Assembly: GCA_030426515.1 (NCBI GenBank)
Contig: JAUHYM010000004.1
Span: forward strand, 1-45,196
Length of the DNA: 45,196 nt
Direction: 5' to 3'
Source: Actinomycetes bacterium
GTDB taxonomy: Bacteria; Actinomycetota; Actinomycetes; Actinomycetales; Microbacteriaceae
Shown: in pieces, positions 27,930 to 37,886 of the stretch
Layout: every line of letters begins with the position of its first letter
Numbering within the stretch: position 1 is the stretch's first letter
The notes under the pieces: generated by a model
The model's input: only the letters and a program-made list of their open reading frames with translations
Database searches by the model: none
What the model was told of the DNA's origin: nothing
Translations under genes and position numbers: made by a program

Positions 27930-29045
27930 TCACAGCGTTTGGACCGCGCTCGCCATCTCCGAGGCGCGCGTGTTCCAGTCGGGCGGCTTCCCCTTACCCA
28001 CCGGAGCATCGGCGGCCGCGAACGCTGACGCGACTGCCGCCTTGAAGGTCGCGACATCGGCGACCGTGATGCGCGGGTCGTCGGCGTCGCGGAAACCCGC
28101 CACCGGTGTGGAGACGACGGGGCGGTCCACCGCCTGGTACTCGTACAGCTTGATCGGGTCGAGGCTGTCGGTGAACGCGTCGACCACGTGGGGGACGACG
28201 AGCACGTCGGCGTGCTGCAGGTAGCCGATCACGGCATCCGCGGGTCGGGCCCCCAGAAGCGCGACGTCGGCGTCGCGGAGGCGCCCGGTCGCGTCGTGGG
28301 CGAGGGCGTTCGGGCCGACCAGCACGAGCGTCGCCTCCCCGGCGATGCCGCACGCGATGTCGACGCACAGGTCGACGTCGAGCCGATCGGCGTGCAGCGT
28401 GCCGACGTACATTGCGGTCTTCCCCGCGGGCAGGTCGGCCGGCCGGGGTCGGGGCGTCCGGTAGGCGGCGACATCCACGCCATTGCGGATCAGCGCGATC
28501 GGCGCCGCGCCCGGCGGACGTGAGGCGCTCTTGCGACGCTGGAGCTCCGGCGAGCAGGCGACGACCTGGGCGGCGTGGGCGAGGAGGAACTCCTCCGCCT
28601 GTCGCAGGCGCTCCCGCTCGGCATCGGGGCGGTCGGCCGCCAGCCAGTCGTCGGTCATGTCGTAGAGCGTCGGCCAGCCGGTGCGGCGTGACACGGTCGC
28701 GCCGGTGAGGTCGTTGACCCACAGCAGCGGCTGAGTCATGCCGAGTCTTCGTGCCGCGCGCTCGATCTGTCGAGACAGGCGCTCATCGGCGCGCGCATCG
28801 ATTCGCCGGGGGAGCGCCTTGGCGGGACGCATCGTCCACAGCCGATCGATCTCGTGCCGCGCGCGTGGCGGACGCGCACCCTCGGGGCGAGCGCCCCGCC
28901 GCAGCTGGTGGAGCGGATCGGCCGGCGGCTCGACGAACAAGACGCGAAGATCCGGGTCCGCCGCCAGCATCCGCGACAGGAGGTGCTGGTTACGCCGCCA
29001 CACGCCGTCCCAGGCCTCGAGCGAGACCACGACGAGGTCGGTCAC
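27930..29045 (-). CDS. Family 4/1-like glycosyltransferase
   Basis: AMYVGTLHADRLDVDLCVDIA; DSLDPIKLYEYQAVDRPVVSTPVAGF; GTG at 29045 overlapping upstream stop. Confidence 0.87.
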   Translation of the reverse strand: MTDLVVVSLEAWDGVWRRNQHLLSRMLAADPDLRVLFVEPPADPLHQLRRGARPEGARPPRARHEIDRLWTMRPAKALPRRIDARADERLSRQIERAARRLGMTQPLLWVNDLTGATVSRRTGWPTLYDMTDDWLAADRPDAERERLRQAEEFLLAHAAQVVACSPELQRRKSASRPPGAAPIALIRNGVDVAAYRTPRPRPADLPAGKTAMYVGTLHADRLDVDLCVDIACGIAGEATLVLVGPNALAHDATGRLRDADVALLGARPADAVIGYLQHADVLVVPHVVDAFTDSLDPIKLYEYQAVDRPVVSTPVAGFRDADDPRITVADVATFKAAVASAFAAADAPVGKGKPPDWNTRASEMASAVQTL

Positions 29046-30103
29046 GCGTGCCCGCTCGCGGTGCGGATGGCGGCGCGATACAGCGCGTCGGTGCCGTTCA
29101 CCTGGGCGTCCAGCGTGAAGCTGCGTGCCCGCGTCTCCTGCTGCTGGCGGGCGATCTGCGCGCACCCGTCGGGGTCGCGCGCGATCTCGGCCAGCAGCGC
29201 TCCGGCCGCGCGCGTGTTGCGCGGGTCGAACAGCGGCGAAGGCGTGACATCCTCGAGCAGCTCGATGTGGCCGCCGCCGCGCGCGGCGACGACGGGCAGC
29301 CCCGCGCCCATCGCTTCGAGGACCGTGAGCCCTAGGCCCTCGGTCGGGCAGGGGGCGAGCAGCACGCCAGCCGTGCTCATCAGCTCGGGGATGTCGGAGC
29401 GCTGGCCCAGGAACCGCACGGACCCCGACAGGCTCAGCCCGTCGACCAGCCGCTCGAGGGGCGCCCGTTCGCCGCCGTCGCCGGCGATGTCGAGCATCCA
29501 CCCGTCGCGCGCCAGGCCCGAGGCCGCGAAGGCGCGGATGCCGATCTCGGTGCGCTTCTCGGGCTGCAGGCGCTGGGCGATCAGCACGGTCTGCTGCGGA
29601 TTCCGCGGCACGGCCGCCCCTTCGGGCAGCCCGCTGTGCACGACGGTGCTGGGCACGCGGATCGCGTCGGCGACCGCGTCGCTGATCGCGAGGTCCGCGT
29701 CGGCGATGCGGTCGACCAGTGCATCCCAGCGGACCGGCCCGAGGCCCCCGCGCGGATGCGCGAAGTGGCGGGTGGAGACGATCGCCGGTCGGTGCGGCAG
29801 CGCACGCAGTGCGGCGGCGGCGAGGTCCGCGGCGGTCATGTGCGTGTTGACGACGTCGGCGTCCTGCGCGCGCAGCAGCGCGGCCTTCACACCGGCGGTC
29901 GTCCGCCCGCGCAGGAAGGGGATGCCGGCGGCGGTGAGCTCGGGCTCCATGCGCTCGGGTGCGCCCCCGATCACGACCACCCGGTGCCCCGCGGCGCGCT
30001 GCGCGAGCGCGAGAGTGAGGATGAACCGTTCGACGCCGGCGAAGCGGTCGGAGCGCACGGCGTGCACGATGCGCAGGGGCGCGGAACCGTGCTCACGGGC
30101 CAT
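29042..30103 (-). CDS. Family 4 glycosyltransferase
   Basis: VRSDRFAGVERFILTLALAQ; LIAQRLQPEKRTEIGI; PCPTEGLGLTVLEAMGAGLPVVA. Confidence 0.9.
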   Translation of the reverse strand: MAREHGSAPLRIVHAVRSDRFAGVERFILTLALAQRAAGHRVVVIGGAPERMEPELTAAGIPFLRGRTTAGVKAALLRAQDADVVNTHMTAADLAAAALRALPHRPAIVSTRHFAHPRGGLGPVRWDALVDRIADADLAISDAVADAIRVPSTVVHSGLPEGAAVPRNPQQTVLIAQRLQPEKRTEIGIRAFAASGLARDGWMLDIAGDGGERAPLERLVDGLSLSGSVRFLGQRSDIPELMSTAGVLLAPCPTEGLGLTVLEAMGAGLPVVAARGGGHIELLEDVTPSPLFDPRNTRAAGALLAEIARDPDGCAQIARQQQETRARSFTLDAQVNGTDALYRAAIRTASGHA

Positions 30104-30141
30104 CGCTCCAGCGTAGTCCGTGCCGGTCGCGGGTTCACCGG

Positions 30142-31272
30142 TCACGACCGGCCCTCCGCGCCCGTGTCGAGCTCCCGCAGCAGCGCCTCGTACGCGCGGG
30201 CCGTCGCTGCCCACCCGTGTTGCTCGGCCGCGGCGCGGGCGCGCGGCGCCCATGCCTCCAGGTGTGCGGCCGCGAGCTCTTCCATCCGGTCGCCGATCCG
30301 GGCGGCATCCTGGTCGATGAGATAGCCGTTCACGCCGTCTTCGATGACCTCCGGCGCGTAGCCGACGCGCGTCGCGAGAACCGGGAGTCCCGCCGCGAGA
30401 GCCTCGAGGACGACGAGGGCGTTCGCCTCGTAGCTGCTGGGCAGGATGAAGATGTCGGCGGCGTGGAGGAACAGCGGCAGGTCGAAGCGCGGACCGACGA
30501 ACAGCACGCGCTCGCGCACCCCGAGCTGCTCCGCCTGGGTCGTCGCTTCGTCGATGATGCCGGCAGACCCCCCGACGACCAGCAAGAGGACCGTGGGCGC
30601 GTGGGCGAGTGCGGCGATCGCGTGTTCCAGCCCCTTGCGGCGGAACTCGTGACCGACGAACAGCACGACGCGGTCCTCCGCGTCGAGATGAAAGGTCGCC
30701 CGCGCGGCGGCTCGCTCGTCGGGCGTGGGCGGGCGGAACCGCTGCAGGTCGACGCCGTTCGGGATGACCTCGATGCGGGGGGTGACCTTTCCGTACACCT
30801 GCCGCAGCGTGTCGGCCTCCGACTCCGACAGCGCCACGACCGCCCGGTGGATGCGGCTGCGGTAGCGGATCAGGTCTCGGAAGAACGTGAACGGGTGGGT
30901 GGGGTTGCGCAGCACGCGCCAGAGGCCCCTGCCGCGAGCGCGCATCGCCGCGACCACCACGCCGTGGTTGACGTAGACGTCGCCCACCATCGCGTTGTTG
31001 TGACAGATCGACACCGCGCCCGGGCGCGCCGCGAGGAAGCGCTGGGCGCGATACGTGCCGACCGTGGTGAACCAGACCATCCGACGCATGAGCGCGAACG
31101 CGCGGAACAGCGGCGTCTTCGGCCACGGCCGCTTCCTTCGGTACCCCGCGGTCGCCATCGTGAACGCCTCGACGGTGTGCCCGTCCGCGCGGAACTGCTC
31201 CTGCAGGTTGTAGGCGACCCCCGCGACCCCGCTGCCGGGGCCGAGGAACGGCACGATCTGCACGATGTGCAT
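30142..31272 (-). CDS. Family 4 glycosyltransferase
   Basis: IEVIPNGVDLQRFRP; VVLFVGHEFRRKGLEHAI; LPSSYEANALVVLEALAAGLPVLAT. Confidence 0.92.
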   Translation of the reverse strand: MHIVQIVPFLGPGSGVAGVAYNLQEQFRADGHTVEAFTMATAGYRRKRPWPKTPLFRAFALMRRMVWFTTVGTYRAQRFLAARPGAVSICHNNAMVGDVYVNHGVVVAAMRARGRGLWRVLRNPTHPFTFFRDLIRYRSRIHRAVVALSESEADTLRQVYGKVTPRIEVIPNGVDLQRFRPPTPDERAAARATFHLDAEDRVVLFVGHEFRRKGLEHAIAALAHAPTVLLLVVGGSAGIIDEATTQAEQLGVRERVLFVGPRFDLPLFLHAADIFILPSSYEANALVVLEALAAGLPVLATRVGYAPEVIEDGVNGYLIDQDAARIGDRMEELAAAHLEAWAPRARAAAEQHGWAATARAYEALLRELDTGAEGRS

Positions 31273-33230
31273 CAGCCCGGCTCCCGCCGGAAGCGCCGCT
31301 CGACCCGCACCGGACCGAGCCGGTAGATCGCGGCGCGGCGACGCGCGGCCCGCCCGCGGTCGCCCGGCAGCACGGCGGCGCGCACCATCGCTCCCGCCCA
31401 GGCGGCGAGCCGGGCCGATTGCCACCCGATCGCGCCGAAGTGCTTGCGCAGATACCGCTCCTGCGACGCGAAGAAGTGCGCCTCGCGTCGCCGCGGATCG
31501 GTGCTTGTGCCCGCGCCCTGGTGGAACGCGTGCGCCGTGGTCACCTCCGCGTGCCGCCAGCCGAGGCGGTGCGCGCGGTACGCCCAGTCGGTCTCCTCGG
31601 CATAGAGGAAGAACCGCTCGTCGAACCCGCCCACCTGCGCGAGCGCCTCGGCGCGCAGCAGCAGCACCGAGCCGATCACGAACCGGCCGCCGCTCTGCAG
31701 GCGCCCCAGGCCCACCGCTTCGCGCCAGCTGTTGCGCGGCGAGGGGAAGGGCCACACCACCCGCGCGGCCGTGCCCGCGTCATCCACCTGCGCCGGCCCG
31801 ACGCTGGCCAGCCGCGGGTTCGCGCGCAGCGCGGTGTGCAGCCGCGCGATGTCGTCGGGCGAGATCCGCGCATCCGGGTTCAGCAGCAGCAGGTCGGCGT
31901 CGGGGGAGAGACGGTCGCGCAGCGCCACGTTCACCGCCGCGCCGAACCCGAGGTTCCCGCCAGGGTCGATGTACCGCACCCCGAGCTCGTCGCACAGCGC
32001 GGCGATCGCCGGCATCGACGAGTTGTCGACGACGGTCACCGGCATCCCGGCGACCGGTTCGAGCGCGGCCCGCAGCAGCTCGGGCGACCCGTAGGCGACG
32101 ACCGCGATCTCCAGCGCCGGGTCCGGGCGCTCGGATGCCGCATGCCGCACCGCCCCGTACAGGTCGAGGTACGCGTCGGCGACGGCATCCCACGAGCATT
32201 CCGCCGCCCGCTCGCGGCCGCGCGCGACCAGCTCCTCACGCCGCGCTCCCGCCGCGTCGACCAGCGCGGTCGCGAGCGCGTCCGCGTCGCCGTGCGGCAC
32301 CACCAGGCCCGCTCCGCCGACGACATCCGGCAGCGCTCCGGCATCGCTCGAGACGACGGGCGTGCCCTCGGCCATCGCCTCGACGGCGACCCGTCCGAAC
32401 TGCTCCGTCCAGCGCGCGGTCGGAATCGAGGGCACGGCGAGCACGTCCACCGACCGGTAGAACCCCGCGATCTGCTCCGGCGGCACCTGACCCACCCGCT
32501 CGACGCGGTCGGCGACACCCAGCTCCGCCGCGCGGGAGGCGATGTCGCCATCCGCGGGCCCGCCCCCGGCGAACCGTGCCCGCAGCCGCGGCTCGCGCGC
32601 CAGGGCATCGAGCAGGGTGAAGAGGCCCTTCTCGGGCACGAGCCGGCCGACGAACCCGACGGTGATCTCGCTCTCCACCGGCGGCGCCTGGCGCGTCGTG
32701 TCGGGCGCGGGGTCGCTGCGTTCGACGCCCAGCGGAATCACCCGCGCACGCCCGGCGAACCCCTTGCGCTCGACGATGCGCGCCGCCTCGGTGTTGCACG
32801 CCGAGACCCCCGACGCGGCCCGCAGCGCCCACCGCTCGAGCCACCGGAACGGCACGGGATAGCGCTTGTCGAGGTTCTGGGCGGTGTAGAGCACCAGCGG
32901 GTCGCGTCGACGGCGCAGCGCCCGCAGTGCGAGCACCTCCGCGGTGGCCAGCGCGAACGGCTCTTCGTGCACGTCGACGACATCCCACCGCTCGCCCAAG
33001 GCGTGCCAGAGCGGCCGCGGGTCGTACAGGAACAGCGCGGGATGCCGGCCCCACGTGCGCACCGGCACCGTGTCGGCCTCGTCGCCCGCAGCGAGGGTGA
33101 CCTCGGCACCCCCGGCGTGCCAGGACCGCGCAGCCAGCAGGGTCACCTCGGCGCCGCGCGCCCGCAGTGCCCGCTCGCGGCCTCGCCACGCCGACACCGT
33201 CGCGCTGTGCGAGATCCGCAGTACGCGCAC
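31272..33230 (-). CDS. Bifunctional GT4-GT2 glycosyltransferase fusion
   Basis: N-terminal GT4 (VGFVGRLVPEKGLFTLLDAL; VEAMAEGTPVVSSDAGALPDVV) and C-terminal GT2 (VTVVDNSS; NLGFGAAVNVAL; LLLLNPDARI; GGFDERFFLYAEETDWAYRAHRLGW) in one frame. Confidence 0.92.
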   Translation of the reverse strand: MRVLRISHSATVSAWRGRERALRARGAEVTLLAARSWHAGGAEVTLAAGDEADTVPVRTWGRHPALFLYDPRPLWHALGERWDVVDVHEEPFALATAEVLALRALRRRRDPLVLYTAQNLDKRYPVPFRWLERWALRAASGVSACNTEAARIVERKGFAGRARVIPLGVERSDPAPDTTRQAPPVESEITVGFVGRLVPEKGLFTLLDALAREPRLRARFAGGGPADGDIASRAAELGVADRVERVGQVPPEQIAGFYRSVDVLAVPSIPTARWTEQFGRVAVEAMAEGTPVVSSDAGALPDVVGGAGLVVPHGDADALATALVDAAGARREELVARGRERAAECSWDAVADAYLDLYGAVRHAASERPDPALEIAVVAYGSPELLRAALEPVAGMPVTVVDNSSMPAIAALCDELGVRYIDPGGNLGFGAAVNVALRDRLSPDADLLLLNPDARISPDDIARLHTALRANPRLASVGPAQVDDAGTAARVVWPFPSPRNSWREAVGLGRLQSGGRFVIGSVLLLRAEALAQVGGFDERFFLYAEETDWAYRAHRLGWRHAEVTTAHAFHQGAGTSTDPRRREAHFFASQERYLRKHFGAIGWQSARLAAWAGAMVRAAVLPGDRGRAARRRAAIYRLGPVRVERRFRREPG

Positions 33231-33309
33231 ATCCCCTCCCGGCTATGCTCCCCAGGTAACGATAGCCGCCGGGGGTTGCGGCAGTGATGTCGGATGCCGG
33301 GGGTGAGGG

Positions 33310-33954
33310 ATGGCCGAGCAGTTCACCGTCCTCACCGTGTGCACCGGCAACATCCACCGGTCGGCTCTCGCCGACGCCCTGCTTCGTCAGTGGGCCGCGT
33401 GGTACCTGCCCGCCGAGGTGGCAGCCCAGGTCCACGTGCACAGCGCGGGGTTCGCGGCCCCGGTCGGCGCCCCGATGGGGGAGGATGCCCGTCACATCGC
33501 CGCGCAGCTGGGCGGGGACGGCTCGGGGCACACCGCGACCCAGATCACCGATGCGCTCATCCGCGACGCCGACCTCGTCGTCACCGCCTCGTGCCGCCAG
33601 CGCGACGAAGCACTCAGCCGGGTGCCGGCCGCCCTGCGGCGCACCTTCACGATGCGCGAGGCGGGCCGCGCCGCGGCATCCCTTCCCGCGCGTCCCCGCC
33701 CACAGACGGTGGCCGATCTGCGGCACACCGTGCATCTGCTCGCCGATCACCGCAGCGCCGCGCCGGGCGAGGACGACGTGATCGACCCGCAGGGGCACGG
33801 GCGCGACGCCTACCTGCAGATGATCGGCGAAGAGGTGCCGGCGCTCGCGCACCTCGGGCGTGCGCTGTTCGGCATGTCGGAGCCCGATGTGCTCGCGTAC
33901 GCGCAGGCCGCCGCGACCCCCGAGACTCTCCTGCCCGCGGCGGAGCCCGCGTGA
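33310..33954 (+). CDS. Low-molecular-weight protein tyrosine phosphatase (Wzb-like)
   Basis: CX5R motif VCTGNIHRS; HSAGFAAPVGAPM; DPQGHG. Confidence 0.88.
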   Translation: MAEQFTVLTVCTGNIHRSALADALLRQWAAWYLPAEVAAQVHVHSAGFAAPVGAPMGEDARHIAAQLGGDGSGHTATQITDALIRDADLVVTASCRQRDEALSRVPAALRRTFTMREAGRAAASLPARPRPQTVADLRHTVHLLADHRSAAPGEDDVIDPQGHGRDAYLQMIGEEVPALAHLGRALFGMSEPDVLAYAQAAATPETLLPAAEPA

Positions 33955-35126
33955 GCGCAGCCGCGGCAGGCCCCGCCCCGACGCTGCGCGTGCTCCACCT
34001 CGATCACACGTCCGTGACCGGCGGCGCCGAGTTCGCGCTGGCCCGGATGCTGCGGGCACAGCCCGCGTGGCGTCCGCTGCTCCTGCTGCCCCCCGACCAG
34101 CGCGGCGGCGTCTACGCGCCGCTCGAGGGACGCATCCCGATTCGCACGTCCGGTGTCGCGCAGCCCGCCGGGGTGAGCGCCGCCGGAGTCCTGGGCGTCG
34201 CCGCCGCGGCAGCCGGGCTGGTCGCGCAGGCTGTCGCCACGCGGCTGCATCCGGCGTTCCGCACCGCTGATGTGATCGACGCCAACACCGCCCGCGCGGC
34301 CGCCTACGGCGCGCTCGCGGCGGTCACCTCGCGCACCCCGTTCGTGGTGCACCTGCGCGACACCGTCGATGCGCACAGTCTCGGCCGCGTCGGATCCGAG
34401 ATGATGACGCGGGTCGTGCTCCCGCGGGCCGACGGGGTGATCGCGAACTCGCAGGCCACGCTCGCCACCGCCGCACCCTTTCTGCGTGACAGCGCACACA
34501 CGGCCGTGATCCCCAGTGCCGCGGGACTGCGCCGCGCCGTGCGCGCCGAGCGGGCGCCGGGCCCCCTGCGCATCGGGATGCTGGCCCGCATCGACCCGTG
34601 GAAGGGGCAGGACCTGCTGCTCGATGCCTTCGCCGACGCGTTCGGCGACACCGACGCCACCCTCGAGCTCGCCGGCGGCGCTCCATTCGGGCACGAGGGG
34701 TTCGCGGCCGACCTGCGCCGCCGTGCCCGCGACCTCGGCGTGGACGGCCGGGTGTTCCTCCCCGGGCACGTCGACGACGTGGCCGGCACGCTCGCCCGCT
34801 GGGATGTCGCGGTGCAGTACTCGCGCCGGCCCGAGCCGCTGGGGCAGAACGTGCTCCAGTACCTCGCGTCGGGGTGCGTCGCGGTCGTCGCCGACGAGGG
34901 CGGTCCCACCGAGTGGGTGACCGACGGCGAGAACGGTCTGCGGGTGCCGCCACGGGATGCCGGTGCGCTCGCCGCGGCCCTGCGTCGCGTCGCCGACGAC
35001 CCGCCCCTGCGCGACCGGCTCGCCGCCGCCGCGCCGCGCACCGCAGGACTGTTGGACGACGCGGAGGTCGCCGCCGCGCACGCCCGGTTCTACGCCGACG
35101 TCCACGCGGCGGCCGGCCGCGCCTGA
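33951..35126 (+). CDS. Family 4 glycosyltransferase
   Basis: GTGA overlap with upstream CDS; HTSVTGGAEFALARML; IGMLARIDPWKGQDLLLDAF; RRPEPLGQNVLQYLASGCVAVV. Confidence 0.88.
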   Translation: MSAAAAGPAPTLRVLHLDHTSVTGGAEFALARMLRAQPAWRPLLLLPPDQRGGVYAPLEGRIPIRTSGVAQPAGVSAAGVLGVAAAAAGLVAQAVATRLHPAFRTADVIDANTARAAAYGALAAVTSRTPFVVHLRDTVDAHSLGRVGSEMMTRVVLPRADGVIANSQATLATAAPFLRDSAHTAVIPSAAGLRRAVRAERAPGPLRIGMLARIDPWKGQDLLLDAFADAFGDTDATLELAGGAPFGHEGFAADLRRRARDLGVDGRVFLPGHVDDVAGTLARWDVAVQYSRRPEPLGQNVLQYLASGCVAVVADEGGPTEWVTDGENGLRVPPRDAGALAAALRRVADDPPLRDRLAAAAPRTAGLLDDAEVAAAHARFYADVHAAAGRA

Positions 35127-35149
35127 GAGCCCCGCCGTAGGATCGGATC

Positions 35150-36208
35150 ATGATCAGCGCGCTCGCCGTCATCCTGCCGCTCGTGCTCGGCGCGGTGTTC
35201 GTCGCGAGCGGCATCGCCAAGCTGGTCCGCCCCGATGACCTGACGGGCTGGGCCGAACTCGGCGTGCCCCGTGCCCTGCGCCGCGCCTGGCTGCTGCGGG
35301 TGCACCCCTGGGCCGAGATCGCCCTCGGGGTCGCGCTCGCCGTGCTCGGCGGGCTGCTGGGCGTCGCGGCCGCCGTCGTCGCTGCGGCGATCCTGGCGGT
35401 CTACCTCGTCATGGTCGTGCGGCTCGTCCGCCGCCCCGACGACGCCTCGTGCGCGTGCTTCGGCGCGCGCAAGACGGTGACCGCGGTCACGGTCGTCCGC
35501 AATGCCTGGCTGCTCGCACTCGCGGTCGGTGCGGTCGCCGCAATCGGCGTGACCCCGCTGTGGGGCGGAGCGATCGCGGCGGCCGCGGGACAGGCCGCGT
35601 GGGTGGCCGGACTGGTGATCGCGGCGGTGACGGTCGGCGTGATCCTCTGGCCCGAGTCGTCGTCGCGCGATGAGCGCCATGCGGGCTCGTCGTCGGCGGG
35701 CACGCCTTCTGGTCTCGCCGAAGGGGAGTCGGCGACCGTCGACGGCTCGGTGGCCGAGCTCGACTACGTGCGCGTGCGCACCCCCTCCGTCCCCGTGGTC
35801 CTTGCCGATGGCGCGACGGTGAACCTTCGCCAACTCGCGATGCAGAAGCCCCTCCTGCTGCTCGCCGTGACTCACACATGCGGGTCGTGCCAGCCGGTGA
35901 TCGACAAGGTCGCCGAGTACCGGAATCGGCTGCCCGAACTGGATCTTCGGCTGCTGCTCACCTTCCCCCCGGAGGTCTCTCCGCTCACCGAGACCGGACC
36001 GCAGGGGTCGCTGCATGATGTGCACGACTACGTCCGCGGCTCGATCGCCGACTGGGCCACCCCCACAGCAGTGCTCTTCGGCGCCGACGGGATGCTGGCG
36101 GGAGGACCCGAGTCGGGGGCCGAGGCGATCGAGGCGTTCATCGACGACATCCGCGCCTCGCTCGACGAGGCGATCGCGCAGGTCCCCGCGACCGAGAAGA
36201 CGACCTGA
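35150..36208 (+). CDS. MauE/DoxX-like membrane protein fused to a thioredoxin-like (TlpA-type) domain
   Basis: TM bundle with CACFG motif (MauE), then a C-terminal domain with HTCGSC (CXXC) redox motif. Confidence 0.82.
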   Translation: MISALAVILPLVLGAVFVASGIAKLVRPDDLTGWAELGVPRALRRAWLLRVHPWAEIALGVALAVLGGLLGVAAAVVAAAILAVYLVMVVRLVRRPDDASCACFGARKTVTAVTVVRNAWLLALAVGAVAAIGVTPLWGGAIAAAAGQAAWVAGLVIAAVTVGVILWPESSSRDERHAGSSSAGTPSGLAEGESATVDGSVAELDYVRVRTPSVPVVLADGATVNLRQLAMQKPLLLLAVTHTCGSCQPVIDKVAEYRNRLPELDLRLLLTFPPEVSPLTETGPQGSLHDVHDYVRGSIADWATPTAVLFGADGMLAGGPESGAEAIEAFIDDIRASLDEAIAQVPATEKTT

Positions 36209-36272
36209 GGGCGTTACCGCATCGCAATCGGATGCTCCGGTGATGCTCAGGCGAAGGCGACATGATTCGAGA

Positions 36273-36986
36273 ATGAACAGTCGCATCCTTCGCGCCCTGA
36301 CCGGTCTCGCCCTCGCCCCGCTGGTGATCGCGGGATGCGCCACCGGAAGCGGGACCGCATCGGACCCGGCCGCCGAGCCGCCCGCGCCGCAGCTCGCCGC
36401 CGCGTGGCTGGACGAGGGTCGCATGGTCGGGATCGTCACGTGGGGCAGCAGCAGCTGCGTGCCGATGGCCGAGGACATCTCGTACGAAACCGGAGCGCTG
36501 ACCGTCGAGCTCGTCGACCCCGAGGATCAGCCCTGCACGGCCGACTATGCACCTCGGACAACGCTCGTCGGCGTCGAGGGCGGCTTCGACCCGTCCGCGG
36601 ATCTCGACATCACGGTGACCGGCGTCTATGCCGGCTCGACGAAGCTCTCCGCGGCCGCGGGTACCGCGCCCGACGACGGCGCGAGCGCGGGCATGACGGA
36701 CTATCAGCCGAGCGCCGGGTGGTACGCGTCGGACGGATTCTCGCTGCTGACGTGGGGAAGCTCGACATGCGCTCCCGAGCTGGAGGCGGCGGAGGCCACC
36801 GCCGCGACCGAGGTCACCGTCACGTTCGTGACACCGCCCGCCGACCGCGCCTGCACGATGGACATGGCACCGCGGGTGCTCACCGTCTCGCTCGACGCGT
36901 CCTCGCTCGACGACGGCCAGGTCCAAGCCATCCTCAACGGTGACGAGTATCGCGGGGTGCGGGTGCCGATCGTCGGCAGCCGCTGA
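36273..36986 (+). CDS. Lipoprotein with two Cys-paired repeats
   Basis: Lipobox LVIAGC; two repeats W...WGSS(S/T)C.P...CT.D.APR. Confidence 0.82.
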   Translation: MNSRILRALTGLALAPLVIAGCATGSGTASDPAAEPPAPQLAAAWLDEGRMVGIVTWGSSSCVPMAEDISYETGALTVELVDPEDQPCTADYAPRTTLVGVEGGFDPSADLDITVTGVYAGSTKLSAAAGTAPDDGASAGMTDYQPSAGWYASDGFSLLTWGSSTCAPELEAAEATAATEVTVTFVTPPADRACTMDMAPRVLTVSLDASSLDDGQVQAILNGDEYRGVRVPIVGSR

Positions 36987-37124
36987 TCGGGCTCTATCGC
37001 TGCACGCGGCCCTGCGTCCCGTTGCCCTGTGGTCCCGCACGTTTCGTGCCGCGCTGACCCTGCGCGCCGCGTCGGCGCGGCGGCATCCGTCATGCTGGGA
37101 GGAGGGACGACGAACGGAGCCGAC

Positions 37125-37886
37125 GTGACGCGCAGAATCGCCTCGTGGGGAGCTGGTGCCGCGGCGCTCACGCTGACCGCCGCTCTCGCCGGCTGCGCCA
37201 CCGGGACCTCGGTCGACCCCGGGTCCAACGGGCAGGAGGTGCCCGACGGGGGCAACGAGCAGCAGATCCTCGTCGATGCCGCCTGGCTGGAATCGGGGCG
37301 GTCGATCGGTCTCATCACCGAGGGCAGCTCGTCGTGCGTTCCCACCACTGACGAGGTGACGGTCACCGACGCCGGTGCGCTCGCCGTCGTCCTCGCCGAT
37401 CCCGCCGAGGACGAGCCGTGCACGCGCGACATGGCGCCACGCATCACCCTCGTCGCGGTGCCGGACGGCGTCGACCCGCAGGACGACCTCACCATCGACG
37501 TGTCCGGGCCGGGCTATGAGGGCGCCGTGACGATCAACGGGGTGCCGGGGCTCTCGCCCGACGACGCCGACGAGACCCAGCTACCGCCCACCGCCGGCTG
37601 GACCCAGCAGGACGGGCAGTTCATCATCCTCAGCTACGGCAGCTCCACCTGCGAGCCCGTGTTCGAGGGGGCCGAGACCACCGCCGAATCCGAGATCACG
37701 GTCACGTTCGCCGATCTGGACGAGACCACCCCCTGCACCGCGGATCTCGCACCGCGGACCACCCTGGCCTTCGCCGACGGGCATCGCGACCAGCCCGACG
37801 TCGACCTGGTGCTCACCGGCGGCGGCTTCGACGACGTCACGCTGAAGATCTACGGGGCGAACTGGAGCCCGATCCCGCCGGGCTGA
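37125..37886 (+). CDS. Lipoprotein, paralogue of the preceding gene
   Basis: GTG start; lipobox AALAGC; two repeats GSS(S/T)C.P...PCT.D.APRxTL. Confidence 0.82.
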   Translation: MTRRIASWGAGAAALTLTAALAGCATGTSVDPGSNGQEVPDGGNEQQILVDAAWLESGRSIGLITEGSSSCVPTTDEVTVTDAGALAVVLADPAEDEPCTRDMAPRITLVAVPDGVDPQDDLTIDVSGPGYEGAVTINGVPGLSPDDADETQLPPTAGWTQQDGQFIILSYGSSTCEPVFEGAETTAESEITVTFADLDETTPCTADLAPRTTLAFADGHRDQPDVDLVLTGGGFDDVTLKIYGANWSPIPPG

